From Streptococcus xiaochunlingii (GTDB lineage Bacteria > Bacillota > Bacilli > Lactobacillales > Streptococcaceae): DNA of 64,000 nucleotides. Shown here piece after piece: positions 1-10,681 of this stretch. How positions within the stretch are numbered: the first letter of the stretch is position 1; each line of letters starts with the position of its first letter. Location: assembly GCF_006385805.1 (NCBI RefSeq), contig NZ_VFSG01000001.1:806001-870000 (forward strand), given 5' to 3'. Made by a program: the position numbers and the translations under genes. The notes under the pieces are model-generated. The model made no database searches and had not been told where the DNA came from. It worked only from the letters and a program-made list of their open reading frames with translations.

Positions 1-212
1 ACGTGCGCAGTGTTGATAGTGATACCGCGTTCGCGTTCTTCTGGAGCAGCATCGATAGACGCATAGTCTTTAGGTTGGTTAACTGATGAAGGCAAGCGAC
101 GTGCCAAAACAGTTGTGATAGCTGCAGTTAGGGTAGTTTTACCGTGGTCAACGTGTCCGATAGTACCAATGTTAACGTGTGGTTTACTACGATCGTATTT
201 TTCTTTTGCCAT
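1..212 (-). CDS. tuf: Elongation factor Tu, N-terminal part (runs off window)
   Basis: The first 70 codons of EF-Tu are visible; the rest lies left of the window. The translated start contains [16 protein letters not shown], the EF-Tu G1/P-loop region (GHVDHGKT), and then the switch I region [13 protein letters not shown]-Tu delivers aminoacyl-tRNA to the ribosome using GTP. The ATG at 210-212 is preceded by a GGAGGC ribosome binding site at about 223-228, and a promoter lies at 284-311. It is transcribed in the same direction as ppc and ftsW, an order familiar from streptococci. Identification is certain. Confidence 0.98.
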
Positions 213-283
213 TTGAGTAAAAGCCTCCAATAAAATATATTTTATAGATAGACAGTAGGCAATACAGTCTAACTTTCCTTACT

Positions 284-311
284 ATTTTATCAAATTTCGT
301 CTAAATTGCAA
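284..311 (-). promoter_or_regulatory. tuf promoter
   Basis: On the - strand TTGCAA (306-311) is followed after 16 bp by TAAAAT (284-289), about 70 bp before the tuf ATG. The 312-bp gap between tuf and ppc holds this promoter and the ppc terminator; I see nothing else in it. Confidence 0.7.
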
Positions 312-477
312 GTGTTTTACTAGCTTTTTTTCTTATTTCTTTTTTCTTAAAGGAATTTATCCAAATGAAAGTTTGTGAAATCTCCTTTCCACTTCTTTTT
401 TGAAATAAACAGCTAGATATTTCATTATTTGTGACCTATTTTACGTGTTTTTTCACAATCATTTTCACTTTATTCCA

Positions 478-512
478 GTAAAAAACCAATCCCTTTAATC
501 GAGATTGGTTTT
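478..512 (-). terminator. Rho-independent terminator of ppc
   Basis: AACCAATC (484-491) pairs with GATTGGTT (503-510). On the - strand the hairpin is followed directly by a T run. It sits 13 bp after the ppc stop. Confidence 0.8.
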
Positions 513-524
513 AAGGGTTCACGA

Positions 525-3350
525 TTAACCAGAATTACGCAATCCTGTCGCGACACCATTGATCGTGATATGAATCAATTTGTCCTGATCAGTAGGCAAT
601 TCGCCACGTCTCTGGCGTTTAATTAATTCTAATTGAATATAGTTCAGAACATTAAAGTATGGCATACGATAATCTAAACTATCTTTTAGATAAGGGTTCT
701 CAGCTAAGAGTTCATCATGACCTTCAATCTGTAAAATAACATCCTTAGTCAATTGCCACTCGTCCAGGATAATATTGAAGATGTCACGAACCTTCTCTTC
801 CTCACACAGCTTGGCGTATTCAAAAGCAATGTTCATATTGGCTTTTGAGAGCACCATGTCTACGTTTGAAAGAAGAGACTTGAAGAATGGCCATTTTTGG
901 TACATATAACGCAAGGTTTCAATGTTTTCAGGATCTGCATCAATAAATTCTTTAAAGCTAGACCCTACACCGTACCAACCAGGGAACATCACCCGGCTCT
1001 GTGACCATGAGAAGACCCAAGGAATGGCACGCAAGCCACCGATTTCTTTGATAGTCTTTCGGGCTGCTGGACGGGAACCAATATTGAAACTAGAAATAGC
1101 CTTAATCGGACTGGATTCGAAGAAGTAATCATAGAAATGGTCATTGCCAAACACCAGTTCACGATAAATATCGTAGCTACGATTGACAATCTGATCCATT
1201 ATCTCATTGTACTGATCGGACATGCTCTTTTCACTCTTCTGCTTAGCAATCATCCGGTTAATCGTTGCAGATACCAACATTTCCAAGTTGTAATAAGCTG
1301 CATCCTTGTTCCCATATTTATTGCCAATAACCTCACCTTGCTCCGTCAAACGAATGCGGTCATTAATGGATCTCAATGGTTGGGAGGTGATGGCTTCATA
1401 AGTTGGACCGCCCCCACGACCAACTGTTCCACCACGGCCATGGAAGAAGGTAATCTTCACACCAAACTCGTCACCAATCGCTGTTAATTGTTGCTGGGCC
1501 TTATAAAGAGTCCAACAAGAAGATAGATAACCACCATCTTTGTTACTATCTGAATAACCAAGCATAATTTCTTGGTAGTTATTCTTAGAAGCAATCCAGC
1601 GTTTAGCAATTGGAAGTGATAGATACTTTCTCATTGTATCTTCAGATTGATCCAAGTCTTCGATGGTCTCAAAGAGGGGAACAATTTGCACACGTGCGCT
1701 TTCCTTGTCAATTAGTCCCACTTCTTTCAACATGATAGCCAACTCAAGCATATCCGATACACTGGTTGCGTGAGAAATAATGGTTTGGCGAATGACATCT
1801 TCTCCTAAGCGGTCTTTTAATTCACGCGCTGTTTGGAAAATAGCTAATTCTTTTTCAAGCAATTCTGATTTTTCTGCATGGGTAGCAGATAAAATCCGAG
1901 GATCTTCTAACAACTCTTGTAAAAGCAACTCGCACTTTTCGTCTTCTGACAAATCACTATAATGGTCATTGATTCCAGCTTCTTTGAGAAGTTCCGCAAC
2001 ACAGGCTTCATGGACACTCGAATCTTGACGCATATCGATCGAAGCCAAGAAGAATCCAAAGACTTCTACTGCTTCTAATAACTCAGCAAACTCACCTGAG
2101 ATTAAAGCCTCTGCCTTATTTTCAATCAATGATTCTTGAATAAGGTTCAAATCCTGTTTAAATTCTTCAACTGTTTCGTAATAAGGAGGACGATCTTCTG
2201 CCAACTCTTGGATAGCTCCACTGATGCGATTACCAATATAATCAGAAACCACTCCTTGTTGATGGGTGTGAGCACCGAGAAGACGTTCAACCGGATGACG
2301 GTCATCTACTGTTGAGCCAACGACAGACCATTCCTTAATATTCAATAAGGTTTGGACCAACTTGGATTGAATATAATGGAAGGCCCGACGGTAAGGCTCC
2401 TTCTCTCTAAAGACAGATGTATCACTGGAACGGGCTGCCATCTCTTCAACCGCTTGACTGGTTTTTGAAAGATTGGTAGAGAGGGAGAAGTTCCGATAAA
2501 GACTAGAGATTTTCTGAATATAATAGTTCAGAATGACTTCACTTTGAATCGTAGCTGATCGCTTCAAGGTCTCTGCAGTTACAAAAGGATTCCCATCCCG
2601 GTCTCCACCGATCCACATTCCCATCGTAATCGGTTTGGGGTGTTGCAACTCAATCCCTTGCTCTTTGGCAAGACGTTTGTATTCCAACATTAAGTTGGGA
2701 ACAGCCTGAAGGAAGGAGCTATTATAGTATTCCATGACGTTGGTAATCTCATTGGTTACCTTGAGTTTCTTTTCACGGATCATATCGGTTTGCATCATAA
2801 TTTCAATATTACGACGCAAATTATTGTACCATTTGGTCTCGTTCATCAAGCCAGCTTTTACATCCCGGTGTTGGCGCAAAAGACTGTGAATGTGAGTGGT
2901 TAAGTCCAACATGGTTTTCCGTTGTACTTGAGTCGGATGAGCGGTCAATACCGGTACCACATTGAGGTGTTCCAAGATTTCCTGAGCATTTTCAGTCTCA
3001 GCCACCTGGCGAATGGTGGACGACAGTTTTCCAAGATAGTCTTGACCCACATTATTTTGATGATTGATTTCAAAAGCCAAATCGACATCTTCAGAGATAT
3101 TAATCAACAAGGGGAGAATGGCAAAGTAGCGAGAAATCACGGTCATCTCTTCATTTGATAGCTCTTTGACAATTTGATCCAATTTTAAATAGTCTTTTGA
3201 AACAGATAGTTTTTTCAATTCAAGAATCTTATCAAAGGTTTCTGGACTCACCAAATTTTTAGCAATATCTTCTAAAATAGTGGTTAAAATCTCTGCTTCT
3301 TCTTTGATAATTTCTTTGTTGGTATAGCTCTCTAGTTTTTGTAAAGTCAT
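525..3350 (-). CDS. ppc: Phosphoenolpyruvate carboxylase
   Basis: 941 residues, a normal length for bacterial PEP carboxylase. The enzyme carboxylates PEP to oxaloacetate and replenishes C4 acids, mainly for aspartate synthesis in streptococci. Visible motifs are VLTAHPTQ with the catalytic histidine at about residue 138, GGDRDGNP at about 248-255, [10 protein letters not shown] and [14 protein letters not shown] in the second half, and the C-terminal RNSG that closes the active site. The ATG at 3348-3350 follows an AGGAGT ribosome binding site. It lies 28 bp after ftsW on the same strand, so the two are probably co-transcribed, and it has its own terminator. Confidence 0.97.
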   Translation of the reverse strand: MTLQKLESYTNKEIIKEEAEILTTILEDIAKNLVSPETFDKILELKKLSVSKDYLKLDQIVKELSNEEMTVISRYFAILPLLINISEDVDLAFEINHQNNVGQDYLGKLSSTIRQVAETENAQEILEHLNVVPVLTAHPTQVQRKTMLDLTTHIHSLLRQHRDVKAGLMNETKWYNNLRRNIEIMMQTDMIREKKLKVTNEITNVMEYYNSSFLQAVPNLMLEYKRLAKEQGIELQHPKPITMGMWIGGDRDGNPFVTAETLKRSATIQSEVILNYYIQKISSLYRNFSLSTNLSKTSQAVEEMAARSSDTSVFREKEPYRRAFHYIQSKLVQTLLNIKEWSVVGSTVDDRHPVERLLGAHTHQQGVVSDYIGNRISGAIQELAEDRPPYYETVEEFKQDLNLIQESLIENKAEALISGEFAELLEAVEVFGFFLASIDMRQDSSVHEACVAELLKEAGINDHYSDLSEDEKCELLLQELLEDPRILSATHAEKSELLEKELAIFQTARELKDRLGEDVIRQTIISHATSVSDMLELAIMLKEVGLIDKESARVQIVPLFETIEDLDQSEDTMRKYLSLPIAKRWIASKNNYQEIMLGYSDSNKDGGYLSSCWTLYKAQQQLTAIGDEFGVKITFFHGRGGTVGRGGGPTYEAITSQPLRSINDRIRLTEQGEVIGNKYGNKDAAYYNLEMLVSATINRMIAKQKSEKSMSDQYNEIMDQIVNRSYDIYRELVFGNDHFYDYFFESSPIKAISSFNIGSRPAARKTIKEIGGLRAIPWVFSWSQSRVMFPGWYGVGSSFKEFIDADPENIETLRYMYQKWPFFKSLLSNVDMVLSKANMNIAFEYAKLCEEEKVRDIFNIILDEWQLTKDVILQIEGHDELLAENPYLKDSLDYRMPYFNVLNYIQLELIKRQRRGELPTDQDKLIHITINGVATGLRNSG

Positions 3351-3378
3351 GATAACTCCTTTCTTTACTCACACCGGT

Positions 3379-4617
3379 TTAGTAATAGCTTTGAATTTTC
3401 TGAGGCTTCTCGTAAGAAGGGGCCTCTTGAGTAGCTAGGGCGCGCTTTTCACTCGCATCAATATTCAAGACAAGGGCAATCGCAATGGATAAGACCCACA
3501 AACTATTTCCTCCTTGTGAAAGGAAGGGGAAGGTCACCCCTGTCGAAGGAATCAGCCCAGAAATCCCACCAATGTTGATGAAAGTTTGGGTCAGGAGCAT
3601 CCCTCCTATACCAATCGCCATCATCGAATTAAAAGGATCTCTTGCCCGAATCCCGACAAGAATAATGCGCAAAATTAAGAAGAACAACAAGGCTAAGATG
3701 AGACTAGCTCCCACAAAACCAAGTTCTTCAATAACGATTGAAAAGACAAAGTCTGTATGAGCTTCTGGCAAGTACCCTTGCTTTTCAATCGAATTTCCAA
3801 GTCCAAGGCCAAACCAGCCCCCATTACTCATGGCGTAATAAGAATTGGCTAGTTGATGTCCCGAATCTGATAAATCATTAAAGGGGTTGTAAAAAGCACT
3901 GAATCGTTTCGCTACATATCCAAAGACAGGGATTTTAGAGAAACTCTCTACCCCGATAAGCTGAATAGAATAAAGAAGAACGGTTGAACCTCCTACTAGG
4001 ATAGCTAATAGGCTTGAAAACCAGCGGTAAGCTATCCCACTTGCACTAATCATAATTAAGGTTGTCAGTGCAAGAATGGTCGCATTTCCTAAGTCTGGCA
4101 TGATGACCACAATAGCAATCAGGAAGAGCACCATCCAACGCCAATCCGACAAATCTCGAGGAAGCCATTGATTGTGGGTTAACGCTTGGTAATCATATCG
4201 TTGAATTTCTTCTTGCTTTTTAGAGAAGACCAAGGCCAAGTACCAGACGATGATAATCTTCAAATACTCAGCTGGCTGAATAGAGAAACCTCCAAAACTC
4301 AACCATCCATGCGCACCATTCACCGTATCTGTGATGAAACGCGATAGCAAAAGAAGGATCGTCTCAGCTATAATGAAAATTCCGATGAAGCCCTTTTTCT
4401 TAAGGACATTTAATTTCACCTTATAGGTAATCAGAATAGTGATCAAACTTAGAACAAAAAAGATCCCCTGGCTTCTGATCATCCCGAAAGGACTAAGCCC
4501 TTTTTGGATGGCTAAGGCACTCGTTGTCGAGTAGACTACTATCAATCCCAATACTGACAAAAGGAGGTAAGGGATCAGGATCGAATAGTTTAAAAAATGA
4601 CGTTTTTCTAATTTCAT
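3379..4617 (-). CDS. ftsW: FtsW-like SEDS peptidoglycan polymerase
   Basis: 412 residues with about ten hydrophobic segments, typical of the SEDS family (FtsW/RodA). These are membrane glycosyltransferases that polymerise lipid II with a partner class B PBP. Conserved stretches seen include GAHGWLSFGGFSIQPAEYLK (SEDS signature with the PAE motif), the large extracytoplasmic loop ending in GWFGLGLGNSIEKQGYLPEAHTDFVFS, and GLIPSTGVTFPFLSQGGNS near the C-terminus. The position directly upstream of ppc matches streptococcal ftsW, the division-septum paralogue, rather than rodA. The start lies just downstream of an extended -10 promoter. Confidence 0.93.
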   Translation of the reverse strand: MKLEKRHFLNYSILIPYLLLSVLGLIVVYSTTSALAIQKGLSPFGMIRSQGIFFVLSLITILITYKVKLNVLKKKGFIGIFIIAETILLLLSRFITDTVNGAHGWLSFGGFSIQPAEYLKIIIVWYLALVFSKKQEEIQRYDYQALTHNQWLPRDLSDWRWMVLFLIAIVVIMPDLGNATILALTTLIMISASGIAYRWFSSLLAILVGGSTVLLYSIQLIGVESFSKIPVFGYVAKRFSAFYNPFNDLSDSGHQLANSYYAMSNGGWFGLGLGNSIEKQGYLPEAHTDFVFSIVIEELGFVGASLILALLFFLILRIILVGIRARDPFNSMMAIGIGGMLLTQTFINIGGISGLIPSTGVTFPFLSQGGNSLWVLSIAIALVLNIDASEKRALATQEAPSYEKPQKIQSYY

Positions 4618-4648
4618 GTAACACCCATACTTCTAATTTTCAAATTTC

Positions 4649-4657
4649 ATTATATCA
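4649..4657 (-). promoter_or_regulatory. Extended -10 promoter of ftsW
   Basis: The - strand reads TG-A-TATAAT with the -10 hexamer at 4649-4654, 31 bp upstream of the ATG. No good -35 is seen. Extended -10 promoters are common in streptococci. Confidence 0.6.
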
Positions 4658-4836
4658 CCTTTCAATAGTAAAAAAAAGGAAAGACCAAATAAGATTCGGT
4701 TTTCACTTTCAAAAGATGATCAAACAAACCAGTCTGACTCTTATTTCTACTCCAACTATTGTGAGGAAGCAAAGAAAATCGATCCTCTGATTCACTATCA
4801 TATCATCTTGTTTTTCCTGTTTTCAGGCCCTTTGTT

Positions 4837-4865
4837 TTGCCTTTTTCCGTCTTTTACGGTAAAAT
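4837..4865 (+). promoter_or_regulatory. Promoter very close to the GH25 gene start
   Basis: TTGCCT (4837-4842), a 17-bp spacer, then TAAAAT (4860-4865). Only 8 bp separate the -10 from the ATG at 4874, so the transcript would begin at or near the start codon. Confidence 0.5.
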
Positions 4866-4873
4866 GATTCTGT

Positions 4874-5737
4874 ATGAGAAAAAGGATTAAACCAATTGTC
4901 CTCTTTGTCTTTTTCGCAAGTATCTTTTCCTTTTTGGTAATTTCTAAAACAGTAGCAGATATCCAAAGAAATCAACTTGCTAAAAACAAGACCCTACAAG
5001 AGGCAAAGAACACCAATCAAACAAAAATCCCATCTTCCTCTTCTTCTGACTCAGTTGAAGAATTAGATCAAGAATTTTTGAATCGACCAATTATCGATAT
5101 CTCTGGTTGGCAATTGCCAAGCGAGATTGATTATGATCTTTTAGCACAAAATGTTTCCGGAGTCATTGTTCGAGTTCATAGTGGAGCTCAAGCTAAAAAA
5201 GAAAATGCCGCGACTTATTTAAATGGAATAGACAAATAATACGAAACTCATATTAAAGAGTTTCAAAAACGAAATATTCCAGTTGCGGTATATGCTTACG
5301 TAGCTGCCAAGGACAAAAAAGAAATGGAAAAGGAAGCAGAAGAGTTCTATCAGGCATCCAAAAAATACAAACCAACCTATTATTGGCTGGATGTAGAAGA
5401 AAAAACGATGGGTGATATGAACGCTGGCGTGGAGGCCTTCCGTGCCAAGCTAGAATCATTGGGAGCCAAAAATATCGGAATCTATATCGGGACCTATTTC
5501 ATGGAAGAACATAGTATCTCCACTGATAAATTTACCGCCCTCTGGATTCCAACTTATGGTCATGATGACGGCTACTACAATGCAGCACCATCTACTGATG
5601 ACGAGTATGATCTTCATCAGTACACCTCTCAGGGACAATTGAATGGTTTCACCCACTACTTGGACTTGAACCAGATTGCTCCTACACAAAATCGAGAAAA
5701 AATCTACCGAAAACTATTTACTGTAGAAAAGAATTAA
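4874..5737 (+). pseudogene. GH25 family lysozyme, broken by an in-frame stop
   Basis: One reading frame of 287 codons is interrupted only by TAA at 5237-5239 (after NGIDK); translation continues in the same frame with YETHIKEF. The protein has an N-terminal membrane/signal segment (residues about 7-27), a Ser-rich linker and a GH25 (Cellosyl-type muramidase) domain: IIDISGWQLP at the start of the barrel, the catalytic DVEE in YYWLDVEEK, and WIPTYG, YDLHQYTSQG and FTHYLDLN near the end. GH25 enzymes cleave the glycan strands of peptidoglycan. The part after the stop keeps the catalytic residues but lacks the signal and the first strand, so it is probably non-functional. No ribosome binding site precedes the ATG. 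Confidence 0.85.
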
Positions 5738-5759
5738 AAGAGGCAACTGCCTCTTTTTC
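5738..5759 (+). terminator. Terminator after the GH25 gene
   Basis: AAGAGGCA and TGCCTCTT form an 8-bp stem with a 2-bp loop followed by a T run, immediately after the stop codon. Confidence 0.8.
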
Positions 5760-5783
5760 TCTTGAACGGAAACTCAAATAGTA

Positions 5784-5792
5784 TGATATAAT
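5784..5792 (+). promoter_or_regulatory. Extended -10 promoter of ybaK
   Basis: TGATATAAT, with the -10 hexamer at 5787-5792, lies 31 bp before the ybaK ATG. TTGAAC at 5762-5767 is 19 bp away, a poor -35 spacing. Confidence 0.6.
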
Positions 5793-5823
5793 GTTAGGAA
5801 ATTAAGAGAAAGAGAAGAGTGAG

Positions 5824-6297
5824 ATGGCAAAAAAACAAAAAGTAAAAAAAACATTGGTTGAACAAATACTGCAGAAAGCGAAAATCGACCATACAGGATT
5901 GCAAATCAATGCTCTTGAGGGAATCATCCCAGAAGGAATTACGACTGATCAAATCTATAAGACACTGGCTCTAACAGGTGATAAAACTGGTCCCGTCATT
6001 GGGATTGTTCCCATCTCTGCCCACTTATCCGAAAAAAAATTGGCTAAACTATCTGGCAATAAAAAAGTTAGTATGATTCCGCAAAAAGACTTAGAAAAGA
6101 CGACGGGCTATGTTCATGGGGCCAATAATCCTGTTGGTATCCGACAAAAACACAACTACCCTATTTTTATTGACCAGTCTGCCCTGGAACTCGATCAGAT
6201 GATTGTCTCTGCAGGTGAAGTTGGTCATAGCATTCAAATCAAGGCGCAAGATTTAGCTGATTTTGTCAAGGCTAGCTTCGAAGACTTAGTCGAGTAA
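5824..6297 (+). CDS. ybaK: Cys-tRNA(Pro)/Cys-tRNA(Cys) deacylase, YbaK family
   Basis: 157 residues, the full length of the YbaK/EbsC branch of the INS superfamily. These enzymes hydrolyse cysteine mischarged on tRNA(Pro). Features seen are LTGDKTGPVIGIVPISAHLSEKKLAKLSGNK, the family core with its conserved lysine, then YVHGANNPVGIRQ and the C-terminal SAGEVGHSIQI. The start follows GAGAAGAG. The phosphatase gene begins 14 bp downstream, so they form a two-gene operon closed by the terminator at 6938. Confidence 0.92.
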   Translation: MAKKQKVKKTLVEQILQKAKIDHTGLQINALEGIIPEGITTDQIYKTLALTGDKTGPVIGIVPISAHLSEKKLAKLSGNKKVSMIPQKDLEKTTGYVHGANNPVGIRQKHNYPIFIDQSALELDQMIVSAGEVGHSIQIKAQDLADFVKASFEDLVE

Positions 6298-6311
6298 AGG
6301 ATAAAACCAAT

Positions 6312-6935
6312 ATGAAATTATATTTTGTCCGTCACGGACGTACTGAGTGGAATGAAGAGGGACGTATCCAAGGGGCAAATGGTGACTCTCCGATTTTAGA
6401 ATCTTCCATCCAACAGTTAAAAGCCTTGGGCCAGCATTTATCTCAAACATACTTTGATGCAGCTTATTCAAGTGACTTGCCTAGAGCTGTCCATACTGCT
6501 CAAATCATTCTCGAGCAAAATCAACATCCTATCTCCCTCCAAGAGACTCCTGCTCTACGGGAATGGTGGCTTGGTAGGTTAGAAGGTAGAAAAATTGTGG
6601 AGTTGAAGGCTCTCTATCCGGAGGAAATGAAGGCCTTTCGTCATAATTTAGCTGAGTTTCACCACGATATTTTCGGAGCAGAATCCGTTGAAGAAACCAC
6701 CCAACGGACCGAAAATTTTATCAAAAGTTTAAAAGACAAGTCTGGCGAGGCCATTCTAATCGTTGGCCATGGCGCTAATTTAACCGCTTCTATTCGGACT
6801 CTTCTAGGCTATAAACCAGAGGAACTCCGTAAAAATGGCGGACTCAATAATGCTAGTGTGACGATTCTAACAACAGATGATTTTGAGCACTATCACTTAG
6901 ATACTTGGAATGATACTTCTTATTTAAAAGACTAA
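6312..6935 (+). CDS. Histidine phosphatase family (phosphoglycerate mutase-like) protein
   Basis: 207 residues. FVRHGRTEWNEEGRIQG at residues 5-21 carries the RHG signature with the phosphohistidine, and VGHGANLTA carries the second active-site histidine. EWWLGRLEGRK contains the usual acid. This is the cofactor-dependent mutase/phosphatase superfamily; in streptococci such paralogues are annotated as phosphoglycerate mutase, but the substrate cannot be read from sequence. It is probably co-transcribed with ybaK. Confidence 0.88.
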   Translation: MKLYFVRHGRTEWNEEGRIQGANGDSPILESSIQQLKALGQHLSQTYFDAAYSSDLPRAVHTAQIILEQNQHPISLQETPALREWWLGRLEGRKIVELKALYPEEMKAFRHNLAEFHHDIFGAESVEETTQRTENFIKSLKDKSGEAILIVGHGANLTASIRTLLGYKPEELRKNGGLNNASVTILTTDDFEHYHLDTWNDTSYLKD

Positions 6936-6937
6936 AA

Positions 6938-6966
6938 AACACTGATCTTGCGATCAGTGTTTTCTT
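6938..6966. terminator. Bidirectional terminator between the phosphatase gene and lysS
   Basis: AACACTGATC (6938-6947) pairs perfectly with GATCAGTGTT (6952-6961). A runs lie on the left and T runs on the right, so it can stop both convergent genes. Confidence 0.88.
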
Positions 6967-6971
6967 TTATT

Positions 6972-8477
<1,506 letters not shown>

Positions 8478-8489
8478 TTATTCTCCCCT

Positions 8490-8498
8490 ATTTTATCA
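8490..8498 (-). promoter_or_regulatory. Extended -10 promoter of lysS
   Basis: The - strand reads TG-A-TAAAAT with the hexamer at 8490-8495, 27 bp before the lysS ATG. The -35 region is weak. Confidence 0.55.
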
Positions 8499-8540
8499 TA
8501 TTTGACGGGGAAATACACTATTCTTGAGCAGGAAAAATGA

Positions 8541-8570
8541 AAAAAGGAATGGAAGGAAAGGGTTCCTTCC
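8541..8570 (-). terminator. Probable terminator of the ABC efflux operon
   Basis: GGAAGGAA (8551-8558) pairs with TTCCTTCC (8563-8570). On the - strand the stem is followed by ATTCC and six T. It lies 75 bp after the permease stop. Confidence 0.5.
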
Positions 8571-8645
8571 CCCTTTTCCATCACATTCCATTCATTCATA
8601 ATCAAATTTTACTTCATCCGAGTCAAGCATGTAGGGCATCCATCC

Positions 8646-9986
8646 TTATTCATAGCGAAGAGCTTCAATCGGATCGAGTTTTGATGCCTTGCTTGCTGGT
8701 AGGATACCGAAGACAATTCCAACGCAAGCTGAAAAGATGATACTTCCGATAGCCACTGACATGGAGACGACTGGTGGTCCTTCTAGAGCACCTGCGGCAG
8801 CTGTGGCGATGAGGGCATTGACACCATAAGCCAATCCCAGACCGAGAATTCCTCCCATCATGGTCAAGACCATGGATTCGATGAGGAATTGAATCAAGAT
8901 TTTTCCACGAGTAGCTCCAAGAGCTTTTCTCAGACCGATTTCACGTGTCCGCTCGGTCACAGAAACCAACATGATATTCATGACCCCAATCCCACCAACG
9001 AGAAGGGAAATTCCTGCAATCGCACCAATGACTGTTGTCATAATACTGAGCATTTGATTGGTCTGCTCCAAGATACTATCCATGTTAAAGATTTGGAACT
9101 CTCCTTGGCGAACTCCCGACAACTCGGTTAATTTTTTCGCCGCTTCTATCCCAGTTGGTTTAATCTGTTTGACATCTGGGATATGCACCACAATAGTAGA
9201 AATTTCTTCTGTTCCAAATTCTGAAGCTACTTGGGTATTGGCCATCAAGGCACTTCCTCCAGAAGAAACCCCGTATAATGCAGATCCAGCATTTGGATCC
9301 TTGAAGATCCCTACCACCCGATAGTTGTTGTCTCCGACAGCAACCACTTGGTTGAGGGCACTTTCCGTCCCAAATAAGGTCGAAGCTAAACCTTCATCCA
9401 ACATGATGACCCGTGAGAAACTCTGATAATCTGAAGGATTTAGTTTTCTTCCTGAAACCAATTCAAATTTTCTTACTGAGAAATAAGTATCATTGACCCC
9501 CATGATATTGACCCCTTCAGATTTTTTCTTCTGATAGGAGATAGTGGCATTGGCCGTATTTCCAACATAGTAGCCATCAATGCCAGGAATCTTGGTCAAT
9601 TCCTTGACCCATTCTTCTTGAACGACGGGTGGTGTTTCAAGGATTGGGTTGTCAACGTCCTCGCTAGTTTCCTCTCCATAGCCAGCTGGCGGTGACATTC
9701 CTTGGTCTCCTTCACTAGCAACACCGCCTTCACCACCACCTTCTTCTGAGACAGGTTCTGGCCCAAGATTAAAACCAGTCATGTAGCCACTCTTTCGGGC
9801 GGAATAGGAAATCTGAACATATTGTTGATCCTTGGTAAAGGTCTTAGTCACTCCCGCTTTCATCCCATCTCCGAGAGCCATGATGACAACGACTGAGGCA
9901 ACCCCGATGATAATCCCTACCATGGTTAAGAACGATCTCATTTTATGTCCCATAATGGAACTAATAGCGAATTTCCAGTTCTGCAT
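8646..9986 (-). CDS. MacB-like ABC transporter permease
   Basis: 446 residues. One N-terminal transmembrane segment (about 18-40) precedes a large extracytoplasmic MacB periplasmic-core domain, and three C-terminal transmembrane segments form the FtsX domain; ERTREIGLRKALGATRGKIL between them is the typical coupling loop. A Gly/Glu/Ser-rich low-complexity insert lies at about residues 80-110. With the ATPase and the MacA-like adaptor it forms a MacAB-type pump. The layout, including the divergent gor, matches the pneumococcal SP_0785-0787 system linked to export of antimicrobial peptides and drugs. The start codon overlaps the ATPase stop by one base (TGATG). Confidence 0.9.
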   Translation of the reverse strand: MQNWKFAISSIMGHKMRSFLTMVGIIIGVASVVVIMALGDGMKAGVTKTFTKDQQYVQISYSARKSGYMTGFNLGPEPVSEEGGGEGGVASEGDQGMSPPAGYGEETSEDVDNPILETPPVVQEEWVKELTKIPGIDGYYVGNTANATISYQKKKSEGVNIMGVNDTYFSVRKFELVSGRKLNPSDYQSFSRVIMLDEGLASTLFGTESALNQVVAVGDNNYRVVGIFKDPNAGSALYGVSSGGSALMANTQVASEFGTEEISTIVVHIPDVKQIKPTGIEAAKKLTELSGVRQGEFQIFNMDSILEQTNQMLSIMTTVIGAIAGISLLVGGIGVMNIMLVSVTERTREIGLRKALGATRGKILIQFLIESMVLTMMGGILGLGLAYGVNALIATAAAGALEGPPVVSMSVAIGSIIFSACVGIVFGILPASKASKLDPIEALRYE

Positions 9987-10681
9987 CAGGCCCTCCTTTC
10001 ATTACGGCTATCCGAAGATATCACTCCATCTCGAATGACAATCTGACGTTTGGCATAGGCAGCAATCTCCGTTTCGTGGGTCACCATGATGATAGTTTTC
10101 CCTTCTTGATTGAGGGCTGTCAAAAGCTCCATAATCTGATCGCCGGTCTTGGAGTCAAGAGCTCCTGTTGGTTCATCCGCTAAGATAATAGAAGGATGAT
10201 TGACCAAAGCACGCGCGATGGCCACCCGTTGTTTTTGCCCTCCGGACAGTTCCGAAGGAAGGTGGTGCATCCGCGTATCTAGCTCAACTTTCTTTAAAAA
10301 TTGTTCAGCTAATTCCTTTCGTTTAGAAGGATTTACTCCTGCATAAATCAAAGGAAGCTCGACATTTTGAAAAGCATTGAGTTTCGATAGAAGAAAGAAT
10401 TGTTGGAAGACAAAGCCTATTTGCTCATTGCGAACCTGGGCTAATTTCTTCTCACTAAGATTTCCTACTTCTTCCCCCTCTAGCCTATACTCACCGCTGG
10501 TCGGACGATCCAGAAGACCAATGATGTTCATTAGGGTAGATTTCCCAGACCCGGAAGGTCCCATGATAGCTAGAAATTCCCCTTCTTCCACATCTAAATG
10601 GATATCCTTTAATACCTGTAGGGTTTGATCGCCATTTTGATAACTTTTATTGATGTTTTTCAGCTCAATCAATTTTGTCAT
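9986..10681 (-). CDS. MacB-like ABC transporter ATP-binding protein
   Basis: 231 residues from the chosen start MTKLIELKNINKSY; a longer frame to 10741 exists, but its first 20 codons lie in the adaptor gene, and AGAGGT precedes this ATG. Walker A GPSGSGKST is at 41-49, the Q-loop at VFQQF, the signature LSGGQ at 145-149 and Walker B ILADE at 166-170, followed by the D-loop and the H-loop (VTHE). It belongs to the LolD/MacB class that powers substrate extrusion. Its 5' end overlaps the adaptor gene by 17 bp and its stop overlaps the permease start, so translation of the three genes is coupled. Confidence 0.94.
   Translation of the reverse strand: MTKLIELKNINKSYQNGDQTLQVLKDIHLDVEEGEFLAIMGPSGSGKSTLMNIIGLLDRPTSGEYRLEGEEVGNLSEKKLAQVRNEQIGFVFQQFFLLSKLNAFQNVELPLIYAGVNPSKRKELAEQFLKKVELDTRMHHLPSELSGGQKQRVAIARALVNHPSIILADEPTGALDSKTGDQIMELLTALNQEGKTIIMVTHETEIAAYAKRQIVIRDGVISSDSRNERRA

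Noticed and set aside
1137..1487. + strand open frames inside ppc
   Set aside because: Shadow frames of a highly conserved gene, without start signals.
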